From: Paucibacter sp. TC2R-5
GTDB lineage: Bacteria > Pseudomonadota > Gammaproteobacteria > Burkholderiales > Burkholderiaceae_C
Direction: 5' to 3'
Length of the DNA: 64,000 nucleotides
Assembly (NCBI RefSeq): GCF_025717605.1
Contig: NZ_JAJIRQ010000010.1
Location: 110,086-174,085, forward strand
Each line of letters begins with the position of its first letter. Within the stretch, counting starts at the first letter, position 1. The notes under the pieces are model-generated. The model was given only the letters and a program-made list of their open reading frames with translations, ran no database searches and was not told the origin of the DNA. The translations under genes were made by a program, and so were the position numbers. Below, in pieces: positions 9,225 to 17,201 of this stretch.

Positions 9225-10513
9225 TCCTGAAAGTTGTCGGTCAGGCCAGCCCAGCAGGCGGCGTAATTGGTTTCAAGCGCGCCGCCCTTGAGCGCGAACT
9301 CGGTCGGCAGCAAACGCCAGCGGGTTTCGAACATAAAGGCCAGGGTGTTGTCGAGCTTGTGCGGCGCCAAGTCGGCATTGCTAGCCTTGTCAAAGGCCTC
9401 GGTATCGGGGCCATGGGGCACATAGGCATTGTGCAGGCTGGAGCCACCGGGCTTGAAGCCTTCGGGCTTGGCGTCGTACTGGCCGAGCACCAGGCCCATG
9501 TACTCGCTCATCACATTGCGGTGATACCAGGGCGGGCGGAAGCTGTCCTCGGCCACCATCCAGCGCGGCGGGAAAATCACGAAGTCGCAATTGGCCCAGC
9601 CGGCGGTGTCGGATGGCGAGGTCAGCACGGTGAAAATGCTCGGGTCGGGGTGATCAAAGCTGATCGACCCTATGGTCATGAAATGCTTGGTGTCGTACTT
9701 GTAAGGCGTTAGGTTGCCATGCCAGGCGACCACATTGAAGGGGCTGTGCGCCTGGACTGCGCACCACAGGCTGCCGCCGTACTTCTTGACGATCTCGTAG
9801 GCACCTGACGTGGCCTCAAAGGCCGCCACCGGCGCCAAAAAGTCGCGTGCATTGGCCAGCCCGTTGGAGCCAATCGGGCCCAACTCGGGCAGGCGGAAGG
9901 CGGCGCCGTAGTTCTCGCACACATAGCCGCGCGAAGGGCCATCCAGCTCGACCTTGAATGCCATGCCGCGCGGCAGCAGGGCGATCTCGCCCGGTGCGAC
10001 GTCGAGCAAACCCAACTCGGTCGTGATGCGCAAGACACCTTGCTGCGGCACGATCAGCATCTCGCCGTCGGCATTGATGAAGGCGCGCCGCCCCATGCTC
10101 TGGTTGGCCACGTACAAATGCGCGGCAATGCCCAGCTGCGCGTCAGGGTCACCATTGACGGCCATGGTGCGCAGGCCTTCGACGAAATCGGTCGGCTCGG
10201 CCGGCATCTCTATCGGCGCCCAGCGCATGGGATCGGGTGGCGACACCTGACCCTCACGCGCGCCGGTGCAAAGGTAGGCGTGGGCCAGCGGCAGGAAGCT
10301 GCCGACCACCACCGAAGGCTGGCGGCGATACAGCCAGCTGCGTAAATTCTCATTGCGCGGCGCAGTGAAGGCGCTGCCCGAGAGCAACTCGGCGTACAGG
10401 CCATGGGCCACTTTTTGGGGGCTGTTGCGCCCTATCGGCAAGCTGCCAGCGATGGCTTCGCTTTGATGTTGATTGCCGAAACCGGCTGAATAATTCAAGG
10501 CGCTCATGGGCAA
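9221..10513 (-). CDS. hmgA: Homogentisate 1,2-dioxygenase
   Basis: A 430-residue non-heme iron(II) ring-cleaving dioxygenase that converts homogentisate to maleylacetoacetate. Family hallmarks include [13 protein letters not shown] near the N-terminus, [45 protein letters not shown] (with the His/Glu iron ligands) and [15 protein letters not shown] near the C-terminus. The start at 10513 has a second in-frame ATG two codons later. No maleylacetoacetate isomerase or 4-hydroxyphenylpyruvate dioxygenase gene is in the window, so the route is completed elsewhere. An IclR-family gene is divergently transcribed just upstream. Confidence 0.97.
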   Translation of the reverse strand: MPMSALNYSAGFGNQHQSEAIAGSLPIGRNSPQKVAHGLYAELLSGSAFTAPRNENLRSWLYRRQPSVVVGSFLPLAHAYLCTGAREGQVSPPDPMRWAPIEMPAEPTDFVEGLRTMAVNGDPDAQLGIAAHLYVANQSMGRRAFINADGEMLIVPQQGVLRITTELGLLDVAPGEIALLPRGMAFKVELDGPSRGYVCENYGAAFRLPELGPIGSNGLANARDFLAPVAAFEATSGAYEIVKKYGGSLWCAVQAHSPFNVVAWHGNLTPYKYDTKHFMTIGSISFDHPDPSIFTVLTSPSDTAGWANCDFVIFPPRWMVAEDSFRPPWYHRNVMSEYMGLVLGQYDAKPEGFKPGGSSLHNAYVPHGPDTEAFDKASNADLAPHKLDNTLAFMFETRWRLLPTEFALKGGALETNYAACWAGLTDNFQE

Positions 10514-10667
10514 CTCAGGGTTAAAAACGGGAAAGGCGAAGCCGGCTGCACCGAAGGCTTTTTGCCGGCACGGAATTAAACCAGCGCCACTTTAATTTGT
10601 CTATAGCTAACCATACAGGGAAAATGAGCAAGTTTTGGCGGGCGCACTTCGGGTCTAATCTTTCGCC
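10514..10667. promoter_or_regulatory. Divergent hmgA / iclR promoter region
   Basis: A 154-bp gap with a locally A/T-rich core near 10590-10630 (including TCTATAGCTAACCATACAG) lies between the divergent starts. IclR-family regulators of aromatic catabolism normally bind such gaps, so an operator here is expected. No single clear palindrome stands out. Confidence 0.35.
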
Positions 10668-11483
10668 ATGACAAGCCCTGCACATCCCAACACCGACAAG
10701 CATCAACGTGGCGGCCCACGCGGCATTCAGAGCATCGAGGTCGGCGGGGCCTTGTTGACGGCGCTGGTGCACCATGGCCGGCCCTTGGCGCTGAAGGACT
10801 TAGCGCGCGAAGCTGCGATGGCTCCGGCCAAGGCTCACCCCTATTTGGTCAGTTTTATCAAACTGGGCCTGGTCGAGCAAGAAGCGGTGAGTGGCCGCTA
10901 CGGTCTGGGTCCGCTGGCCTTGCAACTCGGCCTCATCAGCCTGCAGCAATACGACCCGGTGCGCTTGGCCACGCCGCGCATCGAAGAATTGGCCATGCAA
11001 CTGGGCCACACGGTCGCCATCGCCGTGTGGGGCAATCGCGGCCCGACCATTGTGCGCGTGGCCGAAGCGCCCAGCCCCGTGCACATCAGCATGCGGCACG
11101 GGACGGTGATGGGGCTGCGCGGCACGGCCTCGGGCCGCCTGTTCGCCGCGCATTTACCCACCGACTTGGTCTTATCGGCCTTGGCCGCCGAAGCGCCGCA
11201 GCAAGCCGCAGCGGCGCCAAAAATTGACGCTCAGTTTGCGGCTTTGCTGGCCTTGGCGCGCAAGGACGGCCTTGCCAGCGCTCACGACGGTATCGTGCTC
11301 GGGGTCAGCGCCCTGGCCGCGCCGGTTTTTGATGACCAAGGCCGGATCGCGCTGAGCCTGACGGCAATTGGCCCGAGCGGCAATTTCGACCTGAATCTGC
11401 ACGGTCCGATTGCCTTGGCGCTAAAGAGTGCAAGCACCGACTTGTCACGTCAGCTGGGCTGGCGTGAGCCGGCGCAAAGCTAA
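10668..11483 (+). CDS. IclR-family transcriptional regulator of homogentisate catabolism
   Basis: A 271-residue IclR-type regulator. The N-terminal winged helix-turn-helix spans about residues 20-85 (IQSIEVGGALLTALVHHG, then KAHPYLVSFIKLGLVEQ), and the effector-binding domain runs from about residue 95 to the end (TVAIAVWGNRGPTIVRVAE, GVSALAAPVFDDQGRI). It is divergent to hmgA-fahA. That position and the family suggest the HmgR role, a repressor released by homogentisate, but this is inferred from context. Confidence 0.88.
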   Translation: MTSPAHPNTDKHQRGGPRGIQSIEVGGALLTALVHHGRPLALKDLAREAAMAPAKAHPYLVSFIKLGLVEQEAVSGRYGLGPLALQLGLISLQQYDPVRLATPRIEELAMQLGHTVAIAVWGNRGPTIVRVAEAPSPVHISMRHGTVMGLRGTASGRLFAAHLPTDLVLSALAAEAPQQAAAAPKIDAQFAALLALARKDGLASAHDGIVLGVSALAAPVFDDQGRIALSLTAIGPSGNFDLNLHGPIALALKSASTDLSRQLGWREPAQS

Positions 11484-11535
11484 GCGCCCAAGCTTGCTGC
11501 GGCGCCATCAGATCGGCGAATCAGATCGGCCAAGT

Positions 11536-11570
11536 AAAAAAAGCGAGCCTGCTCGCGCTGACTCGCTTTT
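11536..11570. terminator. Bidirectional hairpin terminator
   Basis: AAAAAGCGAG and CTCGCTTTT form a stem between the iclR-type gene and the convergent sapC-like gene. On the minus strand the stem is followed by a seven-T run; on the plus strand it ends in TTTT. Confidence 0.75.
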
Positions 11571-11615
11571 CTATCAGCCGGACAAAAGGACCGGCGTTCT
11601 TGCTGCTCGCGCCGA

Positions 11616-12371
11616 TCAGGCCGCTGCAGCAGTGCCTTCTTGACTGGCCAGGCGATTCATATTGCCCATCGACACGCGGTGCATTTCCAGCAGCGACAGC
11701 AAACCGTTGCGGTGCAACTCGACCACCTTGGCATCGTCCAATCCGGCCAGCTTTTGCTCATCAACGGCCAAGAAACCTTCGACGTCGATCTTCTCACCGC
11801 TGGCCAAGGTGGCCTCAAAGCGCATATCGCGCAATAGATCCAACTCAACCAACATCTGGCAGAAGGCCCGAGTGCGCTCGGACTCTTGCTCGAAGTTCTC
11901 CAAGAAAGTCTTGGCGTTCAGCAAGAACTCGGTCGGCTGACCGTCGGCTGCGAACAGCGAAGTGCCTTCGCTCTCCGAAAAACCGGCCCATTCGCTGTCA
12001 AAACAAACGGCGATGGTGTCGGAGTCTTGCTCCAGGCGAGCCATGGCGAAGGGATAACGGCGCAGATACGCGGGCACATAGTGACCCGTCCACTTGCCGT
12101 CTTTGACGAACAAGTTACTGGAGGGCTTGAGGCCCAGCACGGCCAGCGGCGCGACCACGGGCTTGGCACCCTCGGCCGGCGCATCACCCACGCGCACGAA
12201 CACGATCGGGTACTCTTTGCAGGCCTCAGCAAACTCGACCACGGCCAGGAACAAGGAGTTCATGCCCTTCACCCGGTCCAGCGTCGGCAACTCCGTTTTC
12301 AGGCGCAGATTCTTGTGCGCGACACGGTCCAGCGGCGTCAAATTGCCGTACATCATTGGGCTTGCACTCAT
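11616..12371 (-). CDS. SapC family protein
   Basis: A 251-residue protein with the SapC family pattern: the N-terminal YGNLTPLDRVAHKNLRLK, the VKGMNSLFLAVVEFAEACKEYPIVFV segment and the GKWTGHYVPAYLRRYPFAM block. The name comes from a Campylobacter S-layer locus; the biochemical role is not established. In other proteobacteria sapC-like genes often accompany TonB receptors and tryptophan-halogenase-like genes, both of which lie 4-10 kb away here. Its ATG overlaps the stop of the CorC-like gene upstream (ATGA), so the two are co-translated. No signal peptide is visible. Confidence 0.82.
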   Translation of the reverse strand: MSASPMMYGNLTPLDRVAHKNLRLKTELPTLDRVKGMNSLFLAVVEFAEACKEYPIVFVRVGDAPAEGAKPVVAPLAVLGLKPSSNLFVKDGKWTGHYVPAYLRRYPFAMARLEQDSDTIAVCFDSEWAGFSESEGTSLFAADGQPTEFLLNAKTFLENFEQESERTRAFCQMLVELDLLRDMRFEATLASGEKIDVEGFLAVDEQKLAGLDDAKVVELHRNGLLSLLEMHRVSMGNMNRLASQEGTAAAA

Positions 12372-13672
12372 TTTTCACTCTCTCCATCTACGGTCAGACG
12401 ACTGACCAACACTTTGTCAACACGCTTGCCATCCAGGTCCACGACCTCGAATCTCCAAGCATTCCACTCCACCACATCGGCCGTGCGCGGCAAGCGCCCC
12501 AGCAGCAGCATCACCATGCCGGCCAGGGTGTTGTAGCGCCCACGATCCTCTTCGGGTAGCTCTTTCAGGGCCAGGCGGTCCTTCAACTCGGTCACCGGGA
12601 TCAGGCCATCCAGCAGCCAGCTCCCGTCCTCGCGTTGCACCGCCCAAGCATCACCATCACCGGGCGCATTGAACTCCCCCGCAATGGCTTCCAACACGTC
12701 GCGCACAGAGATCACGCCCTGCACCTCGCCGTACTCATCCACGACAAACACCAAGGGTGCATCCGAGACACGGAATTGCTCCAGCAACTCCATGCCCGAC
12801 AGCGTCTCGGGCACAAACACCGGCACTTCGAGGTCCTCGGACAAAGACAGCGGCGCGCCGCTCAGCGCCCGCTGCAACAGCACCTGCGCCGACACGATGC
12901 CCAGCACCTCGCTCAGCCCATCTCGGCAGACCGGATAGCGGCTATAGCCATGGCCACGCAAGACTTCCAGCACCTGTTGCGGCGTGTCGGTAACGTCCAG
13001 CCAGGCGATTTCACCGCGCGGAATCATCATCGAGCCGATCTCGCGCTCATCGAGTCGGAACACATTGCGCACCATCTGATGCTCATGCTCCTCGATCACG
13101 CCTGCCTCGCGCCCCTCATCCAGGCTGGCGGCGATCTCTTCTTCGGTCACGCCACGCTGAGCCCGTCCGCCCTGCCCCATCAGGCCCAAAATAGCCTCGG
13201 TACTGAAGCTCAAAAACTTCACCAAAGGTCGCGCAGCCGCCGACAAAAAATTCATCGCCGGCGCTACCCGCCGAGCGACCGTCTCAGGGTAGATCTGCCC
13301 GATACGCTTGGGCACCAACTCGCCGAAAATTATCGTCACGATGGTGATGATGACCACCACCAAGGCGGTCGAAGCGATCTCCACAGCGCGGTCATGCAGG
13401 CCGAACTGTTCGCCCAACCAATGTGCAAGCGGGCCCGAGAAAGCCGCGTCACCGACGATGCCATTGAGCACACCGATCGAAGTGATGCCGACCTGCACGG
13501 TCGAAAGAAACTTGGTCGGGTTGTCGTGCAAATCCATGGCCGCCCGCGCACCGGGCTCCCCTGCCTCCACCAAAACCTGCAATCGCGCTTTGCGGCTGGC
13601 CGACAAGGCCATTTCCGACATCGCAAAAAAAGCATTCAAGAACAACAAGAAAATGAGAAAGGCGGTATCCAT
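12368..13672 (-). CDS. CNNM/CorC-HlyC family transporter-associated membrane protein
   Basis: A 434-residue hemolysin-family protein. The frame is open further upstream, but the ATG at 13672 starts the typical N-terminus (MDTAFLIFLLFLNAFFAMSEMALSASRKARL). The DUF21 transmembrane domain covers about residues 1-190, followed by a CBS pair (MMIPRGEIAWLDV, then VVDEYGEVQGVISVRDVLEAI) and a C-terminal CorC_HlyC domain. Related proteins act in Mg/Co efflux or tolerance. The short gap to the divergent apaH gene holds the promoters of both. Confidence 0.88.
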   Translation of the reverse strand: MDTAFLIFLLFLNAFFAMSEMALSASRKARLQVLVEAGEPGARAAMDLHDNPTKFLSTVQVGITSIGVLNGIVGDAAFSGPLAHWLGEQFGLHDRAVEIASTALVVVIITIVTIIFGELVPKRIGQIYPETVARRVAPAMNFLSAAARPLVKFLSFSTEAILGLMGQGGRAQRGVTEEEIAASLDEGREAGVIEEHEHQMVRNVFRLDEREIGSMMIPRGEIAWLDVTDTPQQVLEVLRGHGYSRYPVCRDGLSEVLGIVSAQVLLQRALSGAPLSLSEDLEVPVFVPETLSGMELLEQFRVSDAPLVFVVDEYGEVQGVISVRDVLEAIAGEFNAPGDGDAWAVQREDGSWLLDGLIPVTELKDRLALKELPEEDRGRYNTLAGMVMLLLGRLPRTADVVEWNAWRFEVVDLDGKRVDKVLVSRLTVDGESEK

Positions 13673-13783
13673 TGGGGGCGTCAGCAAAGAATAAGCAGGG
13701 TTGTCCCTTGGTGGCGCAGTCAAGAAGCAAGAGGCCGCAAGCGTAGCAGAAGGCCGTGACGATAGAAGTCGCACAATCCCGAT

Positions 13784-14608
13784 ATGAACTATCTGATTGG
13801 TGACCTGCAAGGCTGTTGCGACGCGTTCGAACGCCTCTTGCTCAAGATTGACTTTTCGCCCTCGCGCGACCGGCTCTACCTGCTTGGCGACTTAGTCAAC
13901 CGCGGGCCGGCCTCCTTGGCCACCTTGCGGCGGCTGATGGAGTTGGGCAACTCGGCGACCTGCTTGTTGGGCAACCACGACCTGCATTTGTTGGCGATTG
14001 CCTACGGCGTCAAAAAACCGCATCGCAGCGACACCGTCCAAGGCATTCTTGACGCCCGTGACCGCGCAGCCCTGCTGGACTGGCTGCGCCACCAACGCAT
14101 GGCCTGCTATGCACAAGGTTGGCTGATGGTGCATGCCGGCGTGCTGCCGCAGTGGACGCTTGAAGACACCTTGGCATTGGCCGGCGAAGTTGAGTCGGTA
14201 CTGCGCGGCCCCGACCTGGGCGACTTTGTTCGTGAAATGTATGGCAATGAGCCAGCCGCCTGGGACGCTGCCTTGGTCGGCCCGGCCAGGTTGCGTTGCA
14301 TCGTCAATGCCTTGACCCGGCTGCGTTTTGTGGACGCTGCAGGACGGATGGACTTCAAGACCAAAGACAGCGCCGACAGCGCGCCGCCCGGCCACCGCCC
14401 CTGGTTCGACGCTGCAAACAGGCGCACCGACGCAGTGCCGATTGCCTTCGGCCACTGGTCAACGCTGGGCCTTGTGCAGCGCCCGCATTTGCTCGCACTC
14501 GACACCGGCTGCGTCTGGGGTGGGCGCCTCACGGCGGCCAGCGTCGAAAACGGCCAGTCGCTGGAGCTGATTTCGGTGAAATGTGAGCAAGCGCAAAAGC
14601 CGGGCTAG
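13784..14608 (+). CDS. apaH: Symmetrical bis(5'-nucleosyl)-tetraphosphatase
   Basis: A 274-residue metallophosphatase that hydrolyses Ap4A to two ADP. The metallophosphoesterase motifs are all present: GDLQGC (residues 6-11), GDLVNRGP, GNHD, and the histidine motifs MVHAG and FGHWS. The C-terminal LALDTGCVWGGRLTA segment is typical of ApaH. The length fits the family. It is divergent from the CorC-like gene and stands alone on its strand before tRNA-Ser. Confidence 0.96.
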   Translation: MNYLIGDLQGCCDAFERLLLKIDFSPSRDRLYLLGDLVNRGPASLATLRRLMELGNSATCLLGNHDLHLLAIAYGVKKPHRSDTVQGILDARDRAALLDWLRHQRMACYAQGWLMVHAGVLPQWTLEDTLALAGEVESVLRGPDLGDFVREMYGNEPAAWDAALVGPARLRCIVNALTRLRFVDAAGRMDFKTKDSADSAPPGHRPWFDAANRRTDAVPIAFGHWSTLGLVQRPHLLALDTGCVWGGRLTAASVENGQSLELISVKCEQAQKPG

Positions 14609-14667
14609 AATCTCGCCCTTGTGTTCGATGCACGGTTTCGCGTCGCGCCCAAGTAGGCAAGGCCTCG

Positions 14668-14689
14668 GCGGTTGAAGGCACCGGTCTTG
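14668..14689 (+). repeat. Partial tRNA-Ser copy (D-arm to anticodon stem)
   Basis: These 22 bases match positions 14814-14835 of the tRNA-Ser gene at 21 of 22 positions. Neither the 5' acceptor stem nor the 3' half is recognisable, so this is a fragment and not a gene. It lies about 110 bp upstream of the true tRNA start. Confidence 0.6.
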
Positions 14690-14799
14690 CTCAATCGACG
14701 CTTTAGCGGCGATTGCGCCGAAGCTCATATCGCGACAGCGATGTGAGTGCAGGCAAAACCGGCGACTCGTCGCTGGCACAATTGAATTTGAAAGTTCCA

Positions 14800-14889
14800 G
14801 GAAGCTTGGCCGAGCGGTTTAAGGCACCGGTCTTGAAAACCGGCGAGGGTTTATCCCCTCCGTGAGTTCGAATCTCACAGCTTCCGCCA
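14800..14889 (+). tRNA. tRNA-Ser (anticodon UGA)
   Basis: Ninety bases including an encoded CCA. The acceptor stem GGAAGCT pairs with AGCTTCC. The D-arm is GGCCGAGCGGTTTAAGGC, the anticodon loop reads CTTGAAA with anticodon TGA, a long variable arm (GCGAGGGTTTATCCCCTCCG) marks class II serine identity, and the T-arm is GTGAGTTCGAATCTCAC. The 3' end is the integration site of the neighbouring element and stays intact because the element brought an identical end. Confidence 0.96.
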
Positions 14890-14890
14890 A
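14876..14890 (+). other. Left attachment site (att, tRNA side)
   Basis: CACAGCTTCCGCCAA covers the end of the tRNA T-arm and acceptor stem, the CCA and one base beyond. Exact copy at 19341-19355. Confidence 0.85.
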
Positions 14891-14931
14891 TACCCCAGTG
14901 TTTACGGGTGTTTTGGCAGTTTTTTGTATCA

Positions 14932-14951
14932 GGCCCAACATAAGGCCCAAC
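14932..14951 (+). repeat. Paired GGCCCAAC arm-like sites, left end
   Basis: Two copies of GGCCCAAC separated by ATAA start 42 bp inside the left att site. The same pair with TTAA spacing is found near the right end in the same orientation. A third single copy is at 15030-15037. Likely integrase arm-type binding sites; not tested. Confidence 0.55.
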
Positions 14952-15027
14952 GAACAGAGCAACCCTTGCGGATTGGGTCGCCTGAACGTCTATCTGGTTC
15001 AAGTGCACTCAGCACACCCCCAAAAAG

Positions 15028-15063
15028 AAGGCCCAACGCGCAAGCTGTCGGGCCTTTTTCTTT
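15028..15063 (+). terminator. Intrinsic terminator inside the island left end
   Basis: AAGGCCC (15028-15034) pairs with GGGCCTT (15050-15056), followed by TTTCTTT. It may serve the tRNA-Ser transcript, whose original downstream sequence was displaced by the insertion. Confidence 0.6.
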
Positions 15064-15105
15064 GCGGGTACGATACCCTGCCTATCAATAAATCAGGGGG
15101 AAAAA

Positions 15106-15459
15106 TTGTTTGAAAAGAAGAAACACATAGTCGAAGAATATCGAGGCAATGAGGCCCAAGCCAGAAAGCTGTTCCTGAAAGACGCTGAGAAGCAAGCGGC
15201 CAAGGGTTACTACCCGACTTCCGAGAACTTCACTCAGGGAACCTATGGCTGCGGCTCATTCATTTTTGCGCTGCTGCTTTGCTTCGTGATTGTGGGGATC
15301 TTCATATTCATCTACATGATTTTGGTCAAGCCTCCGGGTACTCTTACTGTTACCTATGAGTTTCGGGAGGTTGCACAAGAGAAGCAATGCCCGCAGTGCG
15401 CCGAAACTGTCAAGGCGGCGGCGACTGTTTGCCGCTTTTGCTCATATGAGTTTCGCTAG
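15106..15459 (+). CDS. Small membrane protein with C-terminal zinc ribbon
   Basis: A 117-residue protein starting at TTG, which is supported by the purine-rich AGGGGG five bases upstream; no ATG gives a sensible alternative. One strong membrane helix (FIFALLLCFVIVGIFIFIYMIL) lies near residues 52-73. The C-terminus holds a CPxC...CxxC zinc ribbon (CPQCAETVKAAATVCRFC) like that of many short bacterial proteins annotated only as zinc-ribbon domain proteins. It is the only plus-strand gene of the island and sits directly after the tRNA-proximal end. The function is unknown. Confidence 0.7.
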   Translation: MFEKKKHIVEEYRGNEAQARKLFLKDAEKQAAKGYYPTSENFTQGTYGCGSFIFALLLCFVIVGIFIFIYMILVKPPGTLTVTYEFREVAQEKQCPQCAETVKAAATVCRFCSYEFR

Positions 15460-15594
15460 CGCCTAACGTCAGGGAGGCGGTCTAGATCGCCAAGGATCGG
15501 ATGGCGGGCTTGGTAAGGCGAGCCATATTCCAGGCCAAGATAAGCGCCGCCCTCTGATCGCCCTTTGGCCATAAGGCCCGGCCAACCGGAATAT

Positions 15595-15639
15595 TTCCCA
15601 ACTATAAAAAAGGCCCAATGTTCCCGACTATAAAAAAGG
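15595..15639. repeat. Two direct repeats of TTCCC(A/G)ACTATAAAAAAGG
   Basis: The 19-mers at 15595-15613 and 15621-15639 differ at one base and start 26 bp apart, just after the stop of the minus-strand winged-helix gene. They are A/T-rich in a G/C-rich setting. Iteron-like sites for a replication initiator or sites for a regulator are possible. Confidence 0.55.
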
Positions 15640-15649
15640 GGACTGAGGG

Positions 15650-16396
15650 TCAAGCTCTGGCTTGGGAGTAGCCCGGTTGTCGGCCATGCGCGATGCGGCG
15701 AATCAGTAGCCGACCAAGCCGTGTGAGATGGGCGGGCAGGCTGCTATCCGACTGCTGGCGCTGCTGGTAGATGGCTTCTCTCAGAGGAGAGTCCCGCAGC
15801 GGGAATGCATTTCCACCCGAAATGGCCCAATGCGCACCCGCAGCGGGAACGCAAGGGGCTGGTTCGGGTGGGTTCATTCCCGCTGCGGGTGCGGATAAGC
15901 CCTTTCCGTTCCCGCTGCGGGACTGGCGATTCTGTTTTTCACCACTCCTGGGTCGGTTCCACTTGGCGGGCTGATCCTTGGTTGGCTTGCAGTCTGAGCC
16001 TTTGCGATTACGCCAGTCGGACACCGTCCAAGCGCCCGGCCCAACGTCCAAGCCCTTGGGTTCGCAGTGCATCGGAAAGAGCGTGATTCCGTAGAGGCCA
16101 ATGCTTCCCTTGTGGCCTTGGCGCGTGCAGACCACCAGATCGGCGTCCATCAACTCTTTCAGCGCCGCTCTTGCGCTTGATACGCTGCGCCAGCCATAGG
16201 CCAGCATCGTTGATGGGTGCGCGTCGATTCGCCCATTGCAGAAATGATTGCTGCGCAACTGTCCCATCAGCGTCAGCAACATTTTGCAGGCCAACGGCGA
16301 CAGTTCAGCACATGCCCTGGACTGCAAGAACGGAACCGGGACACCGAACCAATGACCGTCAACGGCTACAGGACAAGGGCGAGAACTGCGGGCCAT
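15650..16396 (-). CDS. Winged-helix-type protein of the island, possibly replication-related
   Basis: About 248 residues. The N-terminal half (FGVPVPFLQSRACAELSPLACKMLLTLMGQL, then RIDAHPSTMLAYGWRSVSSARAALKELMDADLVV) has the look of the winged-helix DNA-binding part of phage and plasmid replication or partition proteins. The C-terminal half is low in complexity and is encoded by DNA holding four copies of a CCCGC(A/T)GCGGG palindrome. GGAGGG precedes a GTG (16399) and an ATG (16396); the ATG overlaps the previous stop as TGATG and is preferred. It is the last gene of the alpA operon. The replication role is inferred from appearance and the nearby repeats. Confidence 0.6.
   Translation of the reverse strand: MARSSRPCPVAVDGHWFGVPVPFLQSRACAELSPLACKMLLTLMGQLRSNHFCNGRIDAHPSTMLAYGWRSVSSARAALKELMDADLVVCTRQGHKGSIGLYGITLFPMHCEPKGLDVGPGAWTVSDWRNRKGSDCKPTKDQPAKWNRPRSGEKQNRQSRSGNGKGLSAPAAGMNPPEPAPCVPAAGAHWAISGGNAFPLRDSPLREAIYQQRQQSDSSLPAHLTRLGRLLIRRIAHGRQPGYSQARA
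15792..15922. repeat. Four CCCGC(A/T)GCGGG palindromes inside a coding sequence
   Basis: Copies lie at 15792-15804, 15837-15848, 15878-15889 and 15910-15922. The first two have a central A and the last two a central T, so they sit in opposite orientations. They are read in different frames of the host protein (for example SRSGN, SAPAAGM, PLRDSPL), so the DNA and not the peptide is conserved. Confidence 0.7.
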
Positions 16397-16884
16397 CACA
16401 TAGACCCTCCAGGCGCAATGCGATATTGGGCGAAGCGGTGGCGACAGTTTGGCATCGTCTCCTGTAGCACCATCACGGTGATGATGTTGGAGCCTTCCCT
16501 GCGCAACTCACCTACACGCGAGGCGGGCGAGTGAATGTCTAAATGCTGGCGTAGCTCTGGCGTGGTCACTCCCCCGCGCACCTTTAGCGCCTGCCTAATT
16601 CGCTGGCGCTGCACCTCGCTACTGTTGCCGGGTGAGTCGCGGAGGATTTGCTGGAGTTGGCGGGCCGCCCTGGTCGTGGTGCGTACCAATTTCAAGGGCA
16701 GGACTTTCGCCTTCACCTCCTTGGCGGCAATATCGGCAGCGACACGGCTACGCGAATCGGTGCCAGCACGGCTAAACTTTCGACCTGTAGCTTTTGCTTG
16801 CTCCTTTTGCTGCTCCTGATGCCCCGACTGTCCAAGGTTCGGGGCATCGCCTTTTTGGGGCGGCAGTTTGGTGCGGCGACTCAC
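16396..16884 (-). CDS. Helix-turn-helix protein typical of phage-like elements
   Basis: A 162-residue protein. An upstream frame is open into alpA, but the GTG at 16884 lies five bases after GGAGG and overlaps the alpA stop (GTGA), so I start there. The N-terminal 70 residues are charged and probably disordered. The C-terminal 70 (QRIRQALKVRGGVTTPELRQHLDIHSPASRVGELRREG, then IITVMVLQET) match the small winged helix found in many phage and island proteins, where a basic helix follows a TxELRxxLDI(x)HPAxRVxELR pattern. It probably acts in control of the element or its replication. Confidence 0.65.
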   Translation of the reverse strand: MSRRTKLPPQKGDAPNLGQSGHQEQQKEQAKATGRKFSRAGTDSRSRVAADIAAKEVKAKVLPLKLVRTTTRAARQLQQILRDSPGNSSEVQRQRIRQALKVRGGVTTPELRQHLDIHSPASRVGELRREGSNIITVMVLQETMPNCRHRFAQYRIAPGGSM

Positions 16885-17102
16885 TTCTGCCTCCCGGCTG
16901 CTGCGATCCAGGCGTGAACGTCTTCTACGCGCCAAGCTGTGATGCTTCCTGACAGTTTCAAAGGTGCTGGAAACTCTCCAGCCTTTACCCAGCGCCATAG
17001 AGTGGCGCGGCCAACAGGAATGAATTGAAGTAGCTTTTTCTCGCGGGTGTAGCCAGTGCTTGGCAAACTGCTTGCTGCTCCGGCTGGGTCTTGGTGGGCC
17101 AT
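16881..17102 (-). CDS. AlpA-family regulator / excisionase-like protein
   Basis: A 73-residue protein with the AlpA MerR-like helix-turn-helix: LLQFIPVGRATLWRWVKAGEFPAPLKLSGSITAWRVEDVHAWI. Family members activate integrase expression or act as excision factors in P4-like elements. The start ATG follows AGGAG nine bases upstream. The upstream 99-bp gap is the most A/T-rich part of the island and probably carries the promoter of the alpA operon. Confidence 0.85.
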   Translation of the reverse strand: MAHQDPAGAASSLPSTGYTREKKLLQFIPVGRATLWRWVKAGEFPAPLKLSGSITAWRVEDVHAWIAAAGRQK

Positions 17103-17201
17103 GATTTGCGTCTCCTGATCGCTGATGTCATGGTCTTACTGTGTATTTTTGCGTCTCAATCGTCAGGTGACGATATTTCTCTGATCGTGTCACCAAACCT
17201 T

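Noticed and set aside
7902..9230. 442-codon plus-strand frame opposite fahA
   Set aside because: Exact mirror of the fahA coding region; composition is low in complexity and no family pattern is seen. High-G+C antisense shadow.
14724..14747. Hairpin CTCATATCGC/GCGATGTGAG before the tRNA as a terminator of apaH
   Set aside because: One mismatch and no T-tract; too weak to call, though it may contribute to transcript end or tRNA leader structure.
15792..15922. CRISPR-like array from four repeated CCCGCAGCGGG units
   Set aside because: Repeats are only 11-13 bp, occur in both orientations, have unequal spacers and lie within a coding frame; no cas genes are present.
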